Source: Blastobasis lacticolella (Eukaryota > Arthropoda > Insecta > Lepidoptera > Blastobasidae). Taken from it: a DNA stretch of 64,000 nucleotides. Positions 21,846 through 34,555 of the stretch are shown one piece after another (position 1 is the stretch's first letter; each line of letters begins with the position of its first letter). Below the pieces are notes generated by a model, which was given only the letters and a program-made list of their open reading frames with translations, did not search any database and was not told where the DNA came from. The DNA is taken from NCBI GenBank assembly GCA_905147135.1, contig LR990054.1, positions 16,591,001-16,655,000 on the forward strand, written 5' to 3'. Made by a program: the position numbers and the translations under genes.

Positions 21846-23370
21846 AGGTATAAAATTGCGTCTCAGATGATTGATGATTATTGATATTATAGAGTTATAG
21901 CATTTATCGCACACACAGGGACAATAGGAGATTTTCCCAGAGTCGATTAAAATTAAAAATAGTTCAAATAATTGTAATAGATGGCGTTGATTAGACACGA
22001 TTCTCAAAAATAATTCAAAACGAGACCGTTAGATGTTTAAAAACGTACATTTTGCGATTTCTTCGTAGAAAAGGTACTAAATCTAAGTATACTTTAACGA
22101 ATCACATTCCGAGTAACTTCGGTTACCAGATTAAATACTGTGAATCCTGTCTAAACAGCGCCATCTAATGAGGCACGCCGAACTACACTTTTTACTTTTT
22201 AAAGTAGCTGTCTGAAAATCCGCCATTTCATCTAGTTTTTTTAAATCTAGTACATACATAATGTGTGATTAAACCTAACAGTACCCGGGTAACATGCGCC
22301 AATAAATCAGGGCCATTTAAACCCTGGCACGCTAAGGAAGTGGCCACTCCATTCCGCAATAGGGGTACCTACCGATGGAAAGACTGTTTTGCAGTGTCGA
22401 GGACAGTTTATACATGCATTGAACATGTAACTTTCCACAGTTTAGAGTAATTTGTGTAACATAAAGAACAGTAATTTCATAGCGCGTCCAGATACCATGA
22501 TGCCACAGAGAGACACACACCTCCACACATACAGACACAATGTCAAATTTACAAAACCCCTCTTGTTTCATTGGGGGTAAAAAGGAATAGTCTCTTTTTT
22601 TTGTATTTCCGTTACCTCCTCCTAACCACGCAACGGATTTAGATGCGGTTTTCACCATCAGTTAGGAAATTTCTTCCGAAAGATTAATTTGTTGTGTATA
22701 ATAAATGTAGCATATTACAGTAAAGAAAAGCCGACGAAACCCGTGCGAAGCCGGGGCGGGTCGCCAGTTCTTCACATAATATCATTTGTAAAGACCAACC
22801 CCAGTTAAAATTTAAACTCCCAGCTCGCCAGCGCACTGGAATATTGCCATACGATTTCTTTTTATTCCACGACCCAATTTTATAGCGTATCATAGAAGAC
22901 ACGGACATTGTCGGTCGTTCGATCAATAGATCGACCTATACGCGACATACTTACGCCCGGATACTCAATTGCCTCTAAATTTTAAGGACTCATTAGATAT
23001 CATGCTATCCCTTCTAAATGTCAAAGATTTAAAATTGACAACATGATCTTTAAGGAGCCTTTAAAGTTAAGAAGCGTTCCAGTATTCAGGCGTTAAAGTA
23101 TTCAAGTAAGGTGGCGGTGACATCTCAAGTTTTCGTTATAATTTGTCCGTTTCCTTTGCCAAGTTCGTGTCCGAATCCGTGCTCCACACCATAAAAACAA
23201 GTTTAAATTAAAAATATTATTTCATAGCAAGCTTTTATCGCGCATTCTTTATGATCAGTCAGAGTATTTGCCAAGACTAATGATACGAGCCCAAACTCGA
23301 TTGGTTTACCATGCGTCGTTTAGGAGTTCCTACGGCCACCTACCGCCTCCGTGATCAGATCAGTTCGATG

Positions 23371-23417
23371 GTAGAGCTCGTCTAATTTAAAATGACGCGC
23401 CCCACTATCGCATTAAC
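23371..23417 (+). mobile_element. 47-bp MITE terminus at the A/B junction
   Basis: Starts exactly at the outer end of a MITE terminal inverted repeat (gtagagctcgtctaat) and runs through aatgacgcgccccactatcg to cattaac. The complete MITE at 50,508-50,764 has the same end on its right side. It sits between the end of unit A and the start of unit B and is absent from the left edge of A and the right edge of B. The five bases ttaac at its inner edge are also found at the matching start of unit A (7,890-7,894). Confidence 0.9.
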
Positions 23418-23852
23418 AACAGATAGAGTGACTCAAAAGTAATGTTCATAAGCAAGAAAAAAAGGGTAGATAGGAGTAAAATAGGTGGTGAACGAAGTCG
23501 CAAGGTCCACTAGTTAAATATAAATACAGTTATATCGACCAGAGCAAGTGAAAAAAAGAACAAAAGGTACTACCTACAAGACACACCTGGAATTCGGGGA
23601 ATTTCGTATGACCTTTATGACTGTACTCCACCCTGTTCCGTTTCCATGGGTAACCTAATACCGTGGGCGGAGAATCTGGCGAAGTTTATTTTAAAAATTG
23701 CTGTATTGATCAAAGGCGCTTATTGGAAAATATTCGGGTCTCTATTACATTGGGAACTTCCCAAGCTTTACTATCAAGCTCATTATCACGACATATGTCG
23801 GGGGCAACATAAGTCGTGATAATGAGCGTCTAAATGATTTATTGAGTGTTTT

Positions 23853-24187
23853 AAGAGAGGTAGGGCATAGCGGGGTATCTCGTTCGAATTGGAGCCACCT
23901 GGGGAAGTACCTTCACCTTACAGAATATTGCAGCTAAATAATACACTTTGAAATAGTATTGTGTTTCTGCCGGTGAGTAAGGTTTCCAGTGCTCCATGGG
24001 GTGGGGATTGGGGAACCGTGGCAGTGCCAGTGGCAGGCATTTCCTTTTTGCTGCCAGAGCAACGTGTTCAGGTGGGCAACGCATTAGCGATACTCTTGGT
24101 GTTGCTAACGTCTATAGACAGTGGTGACCACTTTCCATCAGGTGGCCCGCTTGACTGTTTGCCTACCGTATGACATAAAAAAAAAAA
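23853..24187 (+). mobile_element. LINE 3' end with A-tail, unit B only
   Basis: Begins agagaggtagggcatagcgg, carries gcatagcggggtatct, ccagtgctccatggggtggg, gggcaacgcattagcgatac and gtggtgaccactttccatca, and ends tatgacat plus an A run. Unit A has uninterrupted sequence here (about 8,310). Related copies: 32,695, 45,378, 53,135, 57,515, 62,955 and (minus) 39,630. Confidence 0.8.
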
Positions 24188-24649
24188 TGTTACCGTAGGA
24201 GCGAATTATTTCGGTTCTGGATGGTTACTTTTAACCAAAACGGATTTAATTTTGTTCCTGGATACAGGGTTGTAAGGTATTTTAGCGACAGTTTCCTAGC
24301 TTTAATAATGTAACAACAACCCTACCAAATCAACCACCAAAAAACAATACCTGTATTGTCTTTTGGTGGCTATATTACCCATCCGTCTACTACAAGTCCT
24401 ATTACATACCATTTAGGTATTAAATTGCCAGTCGGAAATGTCTTTCCGGGCTGGTAAATGGAAGGAGGAGACGTATTGTTCCGACCCCACCCAGTGAGAT
24501 ATATAATTGCAGGTGGTTTTTTTTCATAATAGCGGTAGGCAAACTACCATGCATGTCACCTGATGGCAAGTGATTACCACCGCCCATGGACATCCGCAAC
24601 AAAAATGGAGTCACGAATGCGTTGTATTTGAGATCAGTGTAAACTGAAC

Positions 24650-24776
24650 GATCTGAGTGGTTCAGTTGGTTAATATGCCGCGCAGAGGTCCCGGGTTCGA
24701 TTCCCGGCCCACCATAAATTAAAATAATGATTTTCAATTTCTGTTACGGGTCCGAACAGAAATTGAAAATCATTAT
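24650..24776 (+). repeat. SINE family B head and hairpin, unit B copy
   Basis: The unit B counterpart of 8,990-9,127 with a cleaner B box (cccgggttcgattcccggcc). The hairpin arms at 24,724-24,745 and 24,755-24,776 are perfect. Confidence 0.65.
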
Positions 24777-26929
24777 CTGGGGTCTTGAAGGTCCCAGCTC
24801 GCAATGTCGTGCTAGCTGGCTGGATCACATAAATAAGTATACCACTCATGTGAAGATACCGAATTCTTTTTTTACCGGCTTCTCATCTGGCGGTAAGTGA
24901 CGATGCGGCCGAAGATGGAGCAAGTAAGTCTAGGAACAGTCTATTGAAGCCTCGAAGGCGTCCAACTTATAATTATCAAGGAACACACTCGCAGGGAACG
25001 TCCCTTCCTTAGTCATCCTTAGTGAATTCGCAAAACGTTAGTTCCCAAAAAATTTAAATTGCAAAATGATGAAACTCGTATGTCGATACAGAACGACGAA
25101 ACATAATATTGAGTGTTTAGTTTGTTTTTAATGTGAAAGGTCAGTTACAAAGGTGAAACAAAACTTTCCATTGACGACAGGTAAAGCCTCGGCAAGTCTA
25201 ATTTATTTACTTACTTACAGCATAAGCATTCTTTGGTATTTATGTATGTTTCTATGTAGGTATGTACGATTAGGTCTTTTAAACTACGCAACGGATTTTA
25301 ATGAGTTTTTCAACAATAGATAGAGTAATTCACATGGTAGGACAACATGCGAACGAAGTCGGAGCGGGACAGCTTGTAAATTATATTTCAAGGTCCGAAG
25401 TATAAATAAACAAAATAATATTTACCTGACCTGTACGGAACCTGTACCTATGTCCACGTGCCACCTGAAATCCTAAAACTTCCTTTTCATTTGTGACAAT
25501 ACTCTTAGCTTTTCATAGAGAGAAAGCAAAGTAATGTCTCTACTGCTAAGAAAACAAAAACCGACACACTCCACTGAGATAGTCGGCAACGCCCTAATTT
25601 GAACTCTAATACAACTACAATAAGCTATATAACTTTACTGCTAAATGGAACACAATCTTGCACCTCCCGCAACATTACCGCGCACTCTAACTCCTCCCTC
25701 ATTTCATTCAGCACTTAAACGGCAATGTACGTAAAAGCTTCAATCCTGGAGTGAAACAATGCCAGTGTTTTAGGGCCAACGAGACGGGCTGCTTTGTAAG
25801 CGGTAAGCCTGAAGAAGCCACGTTTATTTTGAACGTTAAGAATGTGAAACTGTAAATATATGGTAAATAAACAAATAAATGAGATTTGCCTGAAAACTGT
25901 CAAATTGATAGCCCTAGTACGAGTACAATGTAAATAACGTAACCGACAGAAAAAGTCGAATAACCTCCGACCAAGTTTACTTAAACTCAAATATTGGCTA
26001 AATTACTGAACCGATTTTAATGAAACAAAGCTAAGAACCATCTCAATTAAACTAGCTTTCAAATAGAGAAAACCGCTTCCAAATCAGTCCATCCGTTATG
26101 GAGCTATGATGCCACAGACAGATACACAAAGCTACAGATATACGCGTCAAACATAACATAAGAGCCCTCTTTTTTCGTCGTCGGTTAGAAAGACTGACAG
26201 CCTACTTTTCACTAGAGTAGGCAAACATAGGTTTTCATTCAGGCCCCAGCCGCAGTGTTTCCTTTGCACTATCGCATGGGATCCTTCAAGATGTATATTA
26301 TTTAGAAGTGGGCAATTCATTTGTGCCGCCCCTGGGGCCCGACCGCCTATCTCGAATTGAACGTAAACGCCATAGCACCAAGAGCTTGACAAGTGAGATG
26401 GCGATATCATTTGCGGTTCGAGTAAGTGAGATGGCGATGCATAGTAACAGGATGGCGACGTTCAATTCGACGTAGGCGCTCGCCCTCCTGGTGTTGCTGG
26501 TATCCATAGGGCCGGTAACCACTTTTCATCAGGTGACCCACTCGCCTAGTCTACCAAGGCTTTACCCATCAAAAAATGAAAAAAAAATCTAAAACACGTG
26601 TCACCCGAACCCCACTCCGAAAATCGAATCAGTAATCGATTCCAGTAACCCATAATCTGCTCAAAGGAACAAAGAAAACGCGTACGCCCCGAGAGGGCCA
26701 AAATAATTCAATCAACCGTGCTGGGTGCCGTACGTGCGCAAATCGCGACCCCGATACTTTCCTGCATGGAACAGCCGTTAAATATATATATACATATATA
26801 AAACTCACGCCTGTGTCCCACAGGTGGGGTAGGCAGAGACTATGGACCGTTAAATAACTATGTCAATTCAGTAGTGAAACGAATATGCTGGGTAAGGCTT
26901 GTGGAAGAAGCGAGAGCGATTTGTGAAGT

Positions 26930-27195
26930 AGTAAAACTAGTAACTGACGCTCAGAATTGGCTGAAGCGGGTCAACCGTTAGTTGCAGTCGACATTAATCC
27001 TTACGATGTATAAAATAAAGTCGCTTTTGAATTAATTAGCATGCGCGGGCGAGCTGACCTTGGTCGGACGTCGGACCAAGTCCCCGCGCCCAAAAGCGAC
27101 TATATTTTAAACTAAGTAAAGATTAGTATCAACTGCATCTGACGGTTGGTCGGCTCCAGCCAAAACGGAACGTCTGGTACTAGCTTTAGGACCGT
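26930..27195. mobile_element. Hairpin MITE, unit B copy
   Basis: Counterpart of 12,183-12,443, with the same inverted halves (gtataaaataaagtcgcttt and aaaagcgactatatttta) around the GC-rich centre. Confidence 0.7.
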
Positions 27196-30100
27196 AGCAA
27201 GTGGAACAATGTGGTCCCTGCCTACTCTATTTTTTCAAATACTCGAAAAGCAGTGACGGAATGTATGTAAGGCTTTAGCGAAATATAGCTTTAGAAACGC
27301 GAAACTTCGCGTCGGCAAACCGAAAACTTTGTAACACATGAGAAATAGGTGGGATAGGAACATGGCATACTCTCATCGAACCTAATCAATTTCCAATCGG
27401 CCCCCGAGACTACCTAACCAGCCTCAGGATCCCCAGCGGAAGTAGGATATGCGCTTAATTAAAGAAGAGGTTCCATCTCCTTCTAAGTACAGTCAGCTGT
27501 AATATATGTTGGCGTAATAATACTTCACTCCTTTCAGTATATTAATGAATGATTAGATTTTATCAGATTTAAGATTACAATATACAATTGCGGTGATACC
27601 ATATGTTTAATGAATGCTGGCGGGCTACATTCATTCTGCAGCTGACTCTACCACGAAAAAACCCTTCTCACTGACCTCTACAGCTTGAGAGATCCGTGTA
27701 CCCCTACTAGGTACATATCTTTGGATCCATTGTAATTTGAAAGCTTGAAGAAAATACTCATCTCCAAGGAGCTTGTTTACTCCAGCCAGCGGTATATTGC
27801 CTGCATTGTTTTCAGTTGGGGCAGAAGACGGCATACCTATCGACCTACTCAAAACTAGTATAAAAGGAACTACCGTTTCTATGCGCATCTATGGAGACGC
27901 CAGCTCATCTTATACTGGGTTATACAATATGCTATTCACTGTAGATGCATCAGGCAAACTCTGTAGCAAACAAAACAATACCGTATGACGTACGTAGTAG
28001 ATCTAATATTGCAATGTGATCAGTTTCAACTTCACTCCTTACAGCATAATATTAATGAATGACTGGATTTTATCAGATTACAATATCCAATTGCGCTGAT
28101 TCCGCTTGATTGATTGTAATTGATAAAATCATAATGTCATTAGCTAATGCAATATCTACAGAATTTTTTAATTTCACGCAGTGACAAACGAGCAGTCAGC
28201 CCACCTGATGGTAAGCGGTAACCGTCGCCCATAACATCTACGATTTATTTAAGTTGCATGCAACAAAAATGCAAATCTTCAGATGCGTTGTCATTGTTAG
28301 GACTAAGATGAAATGCCTCATGACATTATAATACCAACTTTAATTTATTTTTTAATAATTTAATTTTAATTTTAACTAGCTGCCCCAACGCGACTTCGTT
28401 CGCGTGGTATTCTACCTACCCCTATCCTGCCTCTACCGTACTCTATTTTTTCAAATAGCGACAATCGTATAGAAATCGACTCTATCCGTACGATGCTACA
28501 GGCAGACACACAGGTACCTACACATAAATAGATATGTGTCCATTCAGAGTCTATGTCCAGGTCCAAATTAAGTGTAAGTGTATATTATTATGGCTAGTAT
28601 TTTTTTTACTATGTTGGTAAGGCACAAGCATAGACACAAAGAGTACAAACCTTCGCCGACAAACTGTTTTATAGTTCGGCGAATTATACTAACAAAATAC
28701 CACATTTATGATAAATAAATATTAATAATCTGTGCCCATGCCATAGTGACACATGTCAAACATAACACCCCTATTTCTGCGCTAAGCGGACCCCTTTGTT
28801 TAGAAACCCACCAAACGAGAACCCGTGACACAGTAACAAGACATCGCACAGGTACCAACCCATGTAGGTACGTAATGGCATCTGGTTTACTTCCAACTTT
28901 CCTGATAAGGTCACAGACTAATGAGTCTAAACGGTGACAAGGCTGGATTGTGTCGGGCCTGTTTGCTTATCTGCTTCGGTTACGAGAGTCGTCGAGTGTC
29001 CCAGATACATTTGGATTCGGTGCTTAATTAACTAAAATTCAAACCATTGTCGTTTGATTCCCGAGTAAAAGCTAAAATGACGTCATATCCAAAGTACTTT
29101 TAACAACTTTATTTAAAAAGAACCTTAATTCATGAAAAACAAATAAGTATTCACAATTTTTGGTCCCAAGGTCTTGTAACAACAATCCACACGATGTCGC
29201 TTCATTAGTAATAGATTAAGGTATGACTAAATCTTAACTCATAGAAAAGCATGACACACTGGCCATCTATAGAGCCATAAACAAAACACGTTTTGTAAAA
29301 AGAAACAAAATTGACGCAAATGCGATCAAGAACCTCCGAACTTTAAAACGTCTACCAACAAAAACAAACGACTGGCGCCAGGCATTTTTTGCTTTCAGAC
29401 ACCTTCACTACCTGTTTCGATACCAGCTACCTGACAGTTAATAGGCAGCACGCGGACCATTATCCAAACAAGCTAGGAGTAATACTTTTGACAATGATTG
29501 AAGTCCGGACGAATCTGTGGTTCTGATTCGGAATCGGGGATCGGGTTCCCAGATTGAAGTGGCAGTGGACTGGTGATGGCGCTAGTTTTTTTATAAGAAC
29601 TAGCTAGGCATTTGACCGCCATATCACCTGGTGATAAGTGACGATGCGGCGGTAATAGGAGCGTGTCTGTATAGAAACAGCCTATTCACTCTAGTCTTGA
29701 AGGCGTCCAGATTATACAAATAATCAGGGAACACACTCGCAAGGGAAATATTGAAGTTGGCTGGTCATCTTATGAGGGACTCTGATGGACGTGGCAGCCG
29801 TGAACCCGATAACGAAAGACCAAACGTACGGTTACCGATAATCACCAAGGTGGAGAACTTGGGAAGAAGCTGTGAAAGGTATATCTATGTCCAAAGTTGG
29901 ACTGATAAATACTTATATGGAGAAGAGAAGTGCAGTGGGTGGACCCCTGTTATATCGCGCAAGTTAAGGGGTAAACAACAGTTGAAACAAAGTTATTTAT
30001 CACTTTTTCTGTAAGGCAGCCAGTAAAATTAGATATGAAGAATGGCATCTTCATTCATACTTACAATTGTGAAACGTAGTAGTTTTCCACGATATGGAAA

Positions 30101-32651
30101 GTATATAAATAATTCGGGTATGACTCCGTTATTATGACTCTTTATCCCTTTGTCCACGTTCATAACTGATATTTAATTTTCGATGAATAACCTCCAAGAA
30201 ACAATGTTGTATTGTTAGTCTCTAATTTTAAATTGAAAGCAAATTAGTTTCTTTATATTTCAATACGCAATAGCCATAGCACACGTGTATGACCGGCCGT
30301 TTTTTTCGATAATAAGCCTAGGTATTACATTCTCACCAAATGCTGCGGTGGATGTGCGGAGCTACGCGACTCGATCGAGTACATCCGTGTATATATGTGC
30401 CGATAGACAGAGCATATCTAGATTCTAAAAATAATTCAACAACACAATTTTTACCCCATGAGCTCAAAATTTTCTCTTCGTTCCTTCCAACAGAGTCTGA
30501 AAAGTTTCGTAAATTATCTTTACATAGTATAAAACAAAGTCGCTTCCCACCGTCTGTTTGTACGCGTAGATCTTTAAACTACTCGACATATTTTAATAAG
30601 GTAGGGTAGGGGTAGAACGCCTCTCGAACGAAGTCGCGCCGAGCCCGCTATAAGTGTTTATATAAAAAGTTCCCTCCACAGATAAAACCCCTACACCCAC
30701 GCGAACAACAAACATACCGCAATTGAGAAGATTCGCTCACAAACAGAATAAAATTGTGACTTCGTTACCCTATTCGTAGATTTTATGTAAATTGTCGAGC
30801 GCCATTCATTGCAGATGTTACTTGGTTCACTGTCTAAAGAGCTCACGACCGAGCACAATTATACGTTATCGATTTCATTCATGAGATGTCTACATACCTT
30901 GGGGAACTAGGTAGAGTGCCACAAAAGTTATCTCAACCGTTGACGACTTCGCTGTTGTTGACAACAGAGTGACATTTCACAATGGCGACACTTAGTTCCA
31001 GTTATGGCCACAGGGTCAGTTAAGTTTGTGTCACTCTACCTATAGGTAAAGTCAAGCTTGACTATACAATTGCTGTCTTTATTTCGCGTGAAACACATAA
31101 ACATCGTAAGTTCACTGCAATTATGCGTGAAGACATTTCCTTCTGGCGAAAAATATTTCATCTATCAACTGTATTAAGAGTTTATCATTTATCCGTCTAC
31201 CTTTTCAAATATATTGCGGCGTCCATCCATCAATCATCACTAGTATTGCAAATATTCATCATTCATCCATCATCCACCTTGGTTCGCTGGTTTGCTACCC
31301 ATCTCACACAGCCTGTCTGATGGTAATCGATAACTGTCGCCCATAATATCAACGATTCTTGCATTTAGGTTGCAGGCAACAAAAATGCTGAAGTTGCTGA
31401 ACAACAGGTGCATTGTCAAGTGAGGACTAAGATGAAATGCCTCATTCATGCCTGTAATTGCGCTGGCTAGCTTATCCTTCAAACCGAAACAGCAATTCAA
31501 GCATTGTTGCTTGGACGATGGAGATGCTAGATGGTCTGTCTTTGACATTTATTTAGCCGTATTGTACGAGCACCATCGTAGTGTAATGAGCTCTCTGGAG
31601 AGTACAACATGGGTTTCTTCAAGAAAGGGGTGAAAAGGATGTTACAGGATCTGAGTCCTCCTGGGCCTCGAGTCCACTAATGGCTCGATCGTATTGTAAT
31701 TGGATCGGAAACGCAGCTCAATGGCAGTTTGACACGTTTTTGTTATTCTGCAACGGTTAATTGCAATCGATTGAATTGCGGACTCGAGGCTCTGGTCACC
31801 GCCAAAAAACCTTTATCTAAATTGGTAAACGTCCACAGACTACGGTAACGGCTTACCATCAGGCAGGCCGTAAGCTTGTTTGTCACCTTAGTGGTATTAA
31901 AGACCCTTAATGGTTTAAAAGAAACCATACGGCTACCAATATCACACACTGCACAATTCAGGATTGTAGGTATCGAGTGTGGCATCCACGCCGTCTTTCT
32001 TTAGCACGCTTCGAATGATAAGAAAACTGGCTTCGGTATCATTTAAATGCAAATCGCTTCATATCCACCGCCATCACGGTCGAACGGTCCGGAAAAAGCG
32101 GTAAGTATTACCGCGTTTACTGTACTGTTGTTCCTAAAACGGAACGACAATTTCTCAGCCATCAATTGTTATTGTCGAGGCGAGGTCGGGACTATTTTCC
32201 CAATGATCAGTTAATTGTGTCTAATTGCACAACAAAGCAACTGCACATTGCTTTGTGATACAGACAATGATCGAACAAAGCTTTCTTGGTGGCACGCTTG
32301 GTCGAGGCGTACTGAAAACGGGATTTTAGGTCACAGACTTGCTTGGTAGCTAGCTACTTAGGTGTGGCACCTACTTAGCTATATTAACTATCACATTTTG
32401 GAAAAGGAGGAGTAATGTTCTCAATTTTGTTGTTGTAGGTAAGGACACATTCCTGTGCTTTTAATAATATAAATTCGAAAGTTTGTAAGGATGGACTATG
32501 GATTACTTTGGATATCTTTTTACTTCATTAAGCAAAAACTATTGACAGTAATGTGGCTATAGTCCAGAGTAGGCCACAATTTAGCCCGAAATTCAATGTG
32601 GTTTCCACCGGAAAGTAATAATAACCAAATTTTACGCGAACAACGAAGGTA

Positions 32652-32694
32652 AAAGCAATATTTAGGTATACATAGTATACCTAAATATTGCTTT
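32652..32694. repeat. Perfect 20-bp inverted repeat at a B-specific breakpoint
   Basis: Arms aaagcaatatttaggtatac (32,652-32,671) and the exact reverse complement (32,675-32,694) surround a 3-nt loop. Unit A has only the left arm (about 18,711-18,730). The right arm is directly followed by a LINE tail. Confidence 0.9.
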
Positions 32695-33046
32695 AGCGGC
32701 ATAGCGGGGTATCCCGTTCGAATTGGAGCCGCCCGACTGGGGAAGCACCTCCACCTTACAGAATACCGCAGCTAAACAATACTCTTTTAAATAGTGTTGT
32801 GTTTCTTCCGGTGAGTAAGGTTTCCAGTGCTCCATGGGGTGGGGATTTGGGGAACCGAGGCTTTGGCTGTGGAGGGGCATTTGTCTATTTGCTGCCAAAG
32901 CAACGTGTTATAGAGGTGGGCAACGCATTGGCGATACTCTTGGTGTTGCTAATGTCTATAGGCAGTGGTGACCACTTTCCAGCAGGTGGCCTGCTTGCCT
33001 GTTTGCCTACTGTATGACATAAAAAAAACAAAAAAGAAAAAAAACC
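32695..33046 (+). mobile_element. LINE 3' end with A-rich tail, unit B only
   Basis: Same family as 23,853-24,187. It replaces roughly 220-240 bp that unit A keeps at about 18,735-18,970, so insertion was accompanied by deletion. The A-rich tail abuts the 'aaagtcgc' repeat. Confidence 0.8.
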
Positions 33047-34329
33047 AAAGTCGCTTCCCGCCGTCTGTCCTTATGCATATACGCTTAGATCTTTTAAACT
33101 ACGCAACGGATTTTGATGCAAATTCCCACAATAGACAGAGTGATTCAAGAGGAAGGTTTGTAAGCAAGAAAAAAGGGGTAGGTAGGGGTAAAGTAGGTGT
33201 ACGCGAACGAAGACGCATCGGGTAGTATGATTATAAATGCCAAAATATGTAAGAAGGGATGTGTGTTACTCGTTCACGTCAGAACTACAGAACGGATGTT
33301 GATAAAATTTTGCATCGTTGTGGCTTACCTAGAATAACACTTAGTAACGCTTTTTAATAATTCAATATGGTTCCCGCGGGAACGGGTCCGGAACGCAATA
33401 ACCGTATTTTACGCGGCCGAAATCGTGGGCAAACGCGGGGTTTTTTGAAACTTTTTAATTTCCTAAAGACCGCCAAAACTCGGAAAAGGAATGGAACTGT
33501 AAAGCAATTTAGGTTTTTAAATTAAAGATAGATAAGATTAGATAAGATTTCAATTATTGTGCACGTCGTATCTGCGTTACTTTAGTCTAACATCTCTCTT
33601 CTATAGGCCTGCTGGAAGAAATTTCTTTTTAGAAATAAGCAGCGCCTGTTGTGTCTTTTATTCTGTTATATTTCTCTGTATATCATTATTGTGTACAATA
33701 AACAGTTAAATAAATAAATAAAGATAGGTATAAGGCGCTGTCCTAATTGGCAACGGTCGTCCGACGGTTTTAAGCTCGCCTATTGGTTAGGCGACGTCCG
33801 TCGTACGACCATGGTCGCACGACAGCATCTAAAGCAATACAATTTATTACAACACATTTCCACATTGACGATTGTCACTTTTATTACATACCTTCCTTGC
33901 AAATATTGCACACAACCCGCCACCGGCTCACCGCGAAAAATTGCAAATACACGTACCTATTTCCCCGCATCTGGGTCACCCGTTTCCGGCTCCCAAAATA
34001 GCAAAACGCCACCTATAGCTACATCATAACCATCCAGATTCGACTCTCCAATATCATCGTGTATTTTAATTGCGACCCACGAACCGGTGGCCCGACAGCT
34101 GCACGGGGCATATTGGCTGAGTGCAACACCTTTTGCATAAAATCAATATATTTCCGCTCGAAAACAAGGCCGATATGACCTGTTTTCGTGGCGCGCCGCG
34201 AGCCGGTCCCAAGCCTTTCTTAGGCTTGGGGTAAGGTGGTCGGCAATATGTGAGGGTCAGATTTATCAAGCCGGCGGTAAACAATGCATATTGCTACACT
34301 GGTGGGTGAAAAATCGGAGTGTTCTGATC

Positions 34330-34555
34330 CTCGAAGTTCAAAATAGCGATGTACTGTGTTCATAAAGTATATAAGTACGAATTACTTAATTGAGATTGTT
34401 CATCGCCTCGATGTACGAGACTACGAAAAATTATGAATGGAACTTCGAATTTCTCAATACAACATGCATGGTTATGTACATGCTTAATTAAGTAATTCGT
34501 ACTTATATACTTTCTGAACACAGTACATCGCTATTTCGAACTTCCGAGTTTCAGT
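34330..34555. mobile_element. Short inverted-repeat element (MITE-like) in unit B
   Basis: The left part (gttcaaaatagcgatgtact, then aagtacgaattacttaatt) and the right part (aattaagtaattcgtactta, then agtacatcgctatttcgaac) are reverse complements over about 60 bp each. Unit A keeps only a right-hand arm (20,735-20,800) and a different left side, so A appears rearranged here, with the SINE inserted. Confidence 0.75.

Larger units (their letters stand above)
7890..23370 (+). repeat. Unit A of a 14-15.5 kb direct duplication
   Basis: This segment is repeated in the same order and orientation at 23,413-37,619. Paired landmarks: 8,041/23,560; 9,528/25,200; 12,862/27,631; 14,283/28,540; 16,798/31,123; 19,997/34,066; 21,286/35,418; 22,265/36,539. 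Stretches of hundreds of bases match with only scattered substitutions, so the copies are recent or allelic. A is longer because it carries insertions B lacks, at 8,358-8,549, 11,288-12,072, 13,385-13,900, 17,127-17,557 and 20,377-20,722. No conserved gene is recognised inside. Either this is a tandem duplication in the Popeye intron or both haplotypes were placed in series by the assembler. Confidence 0.93.
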
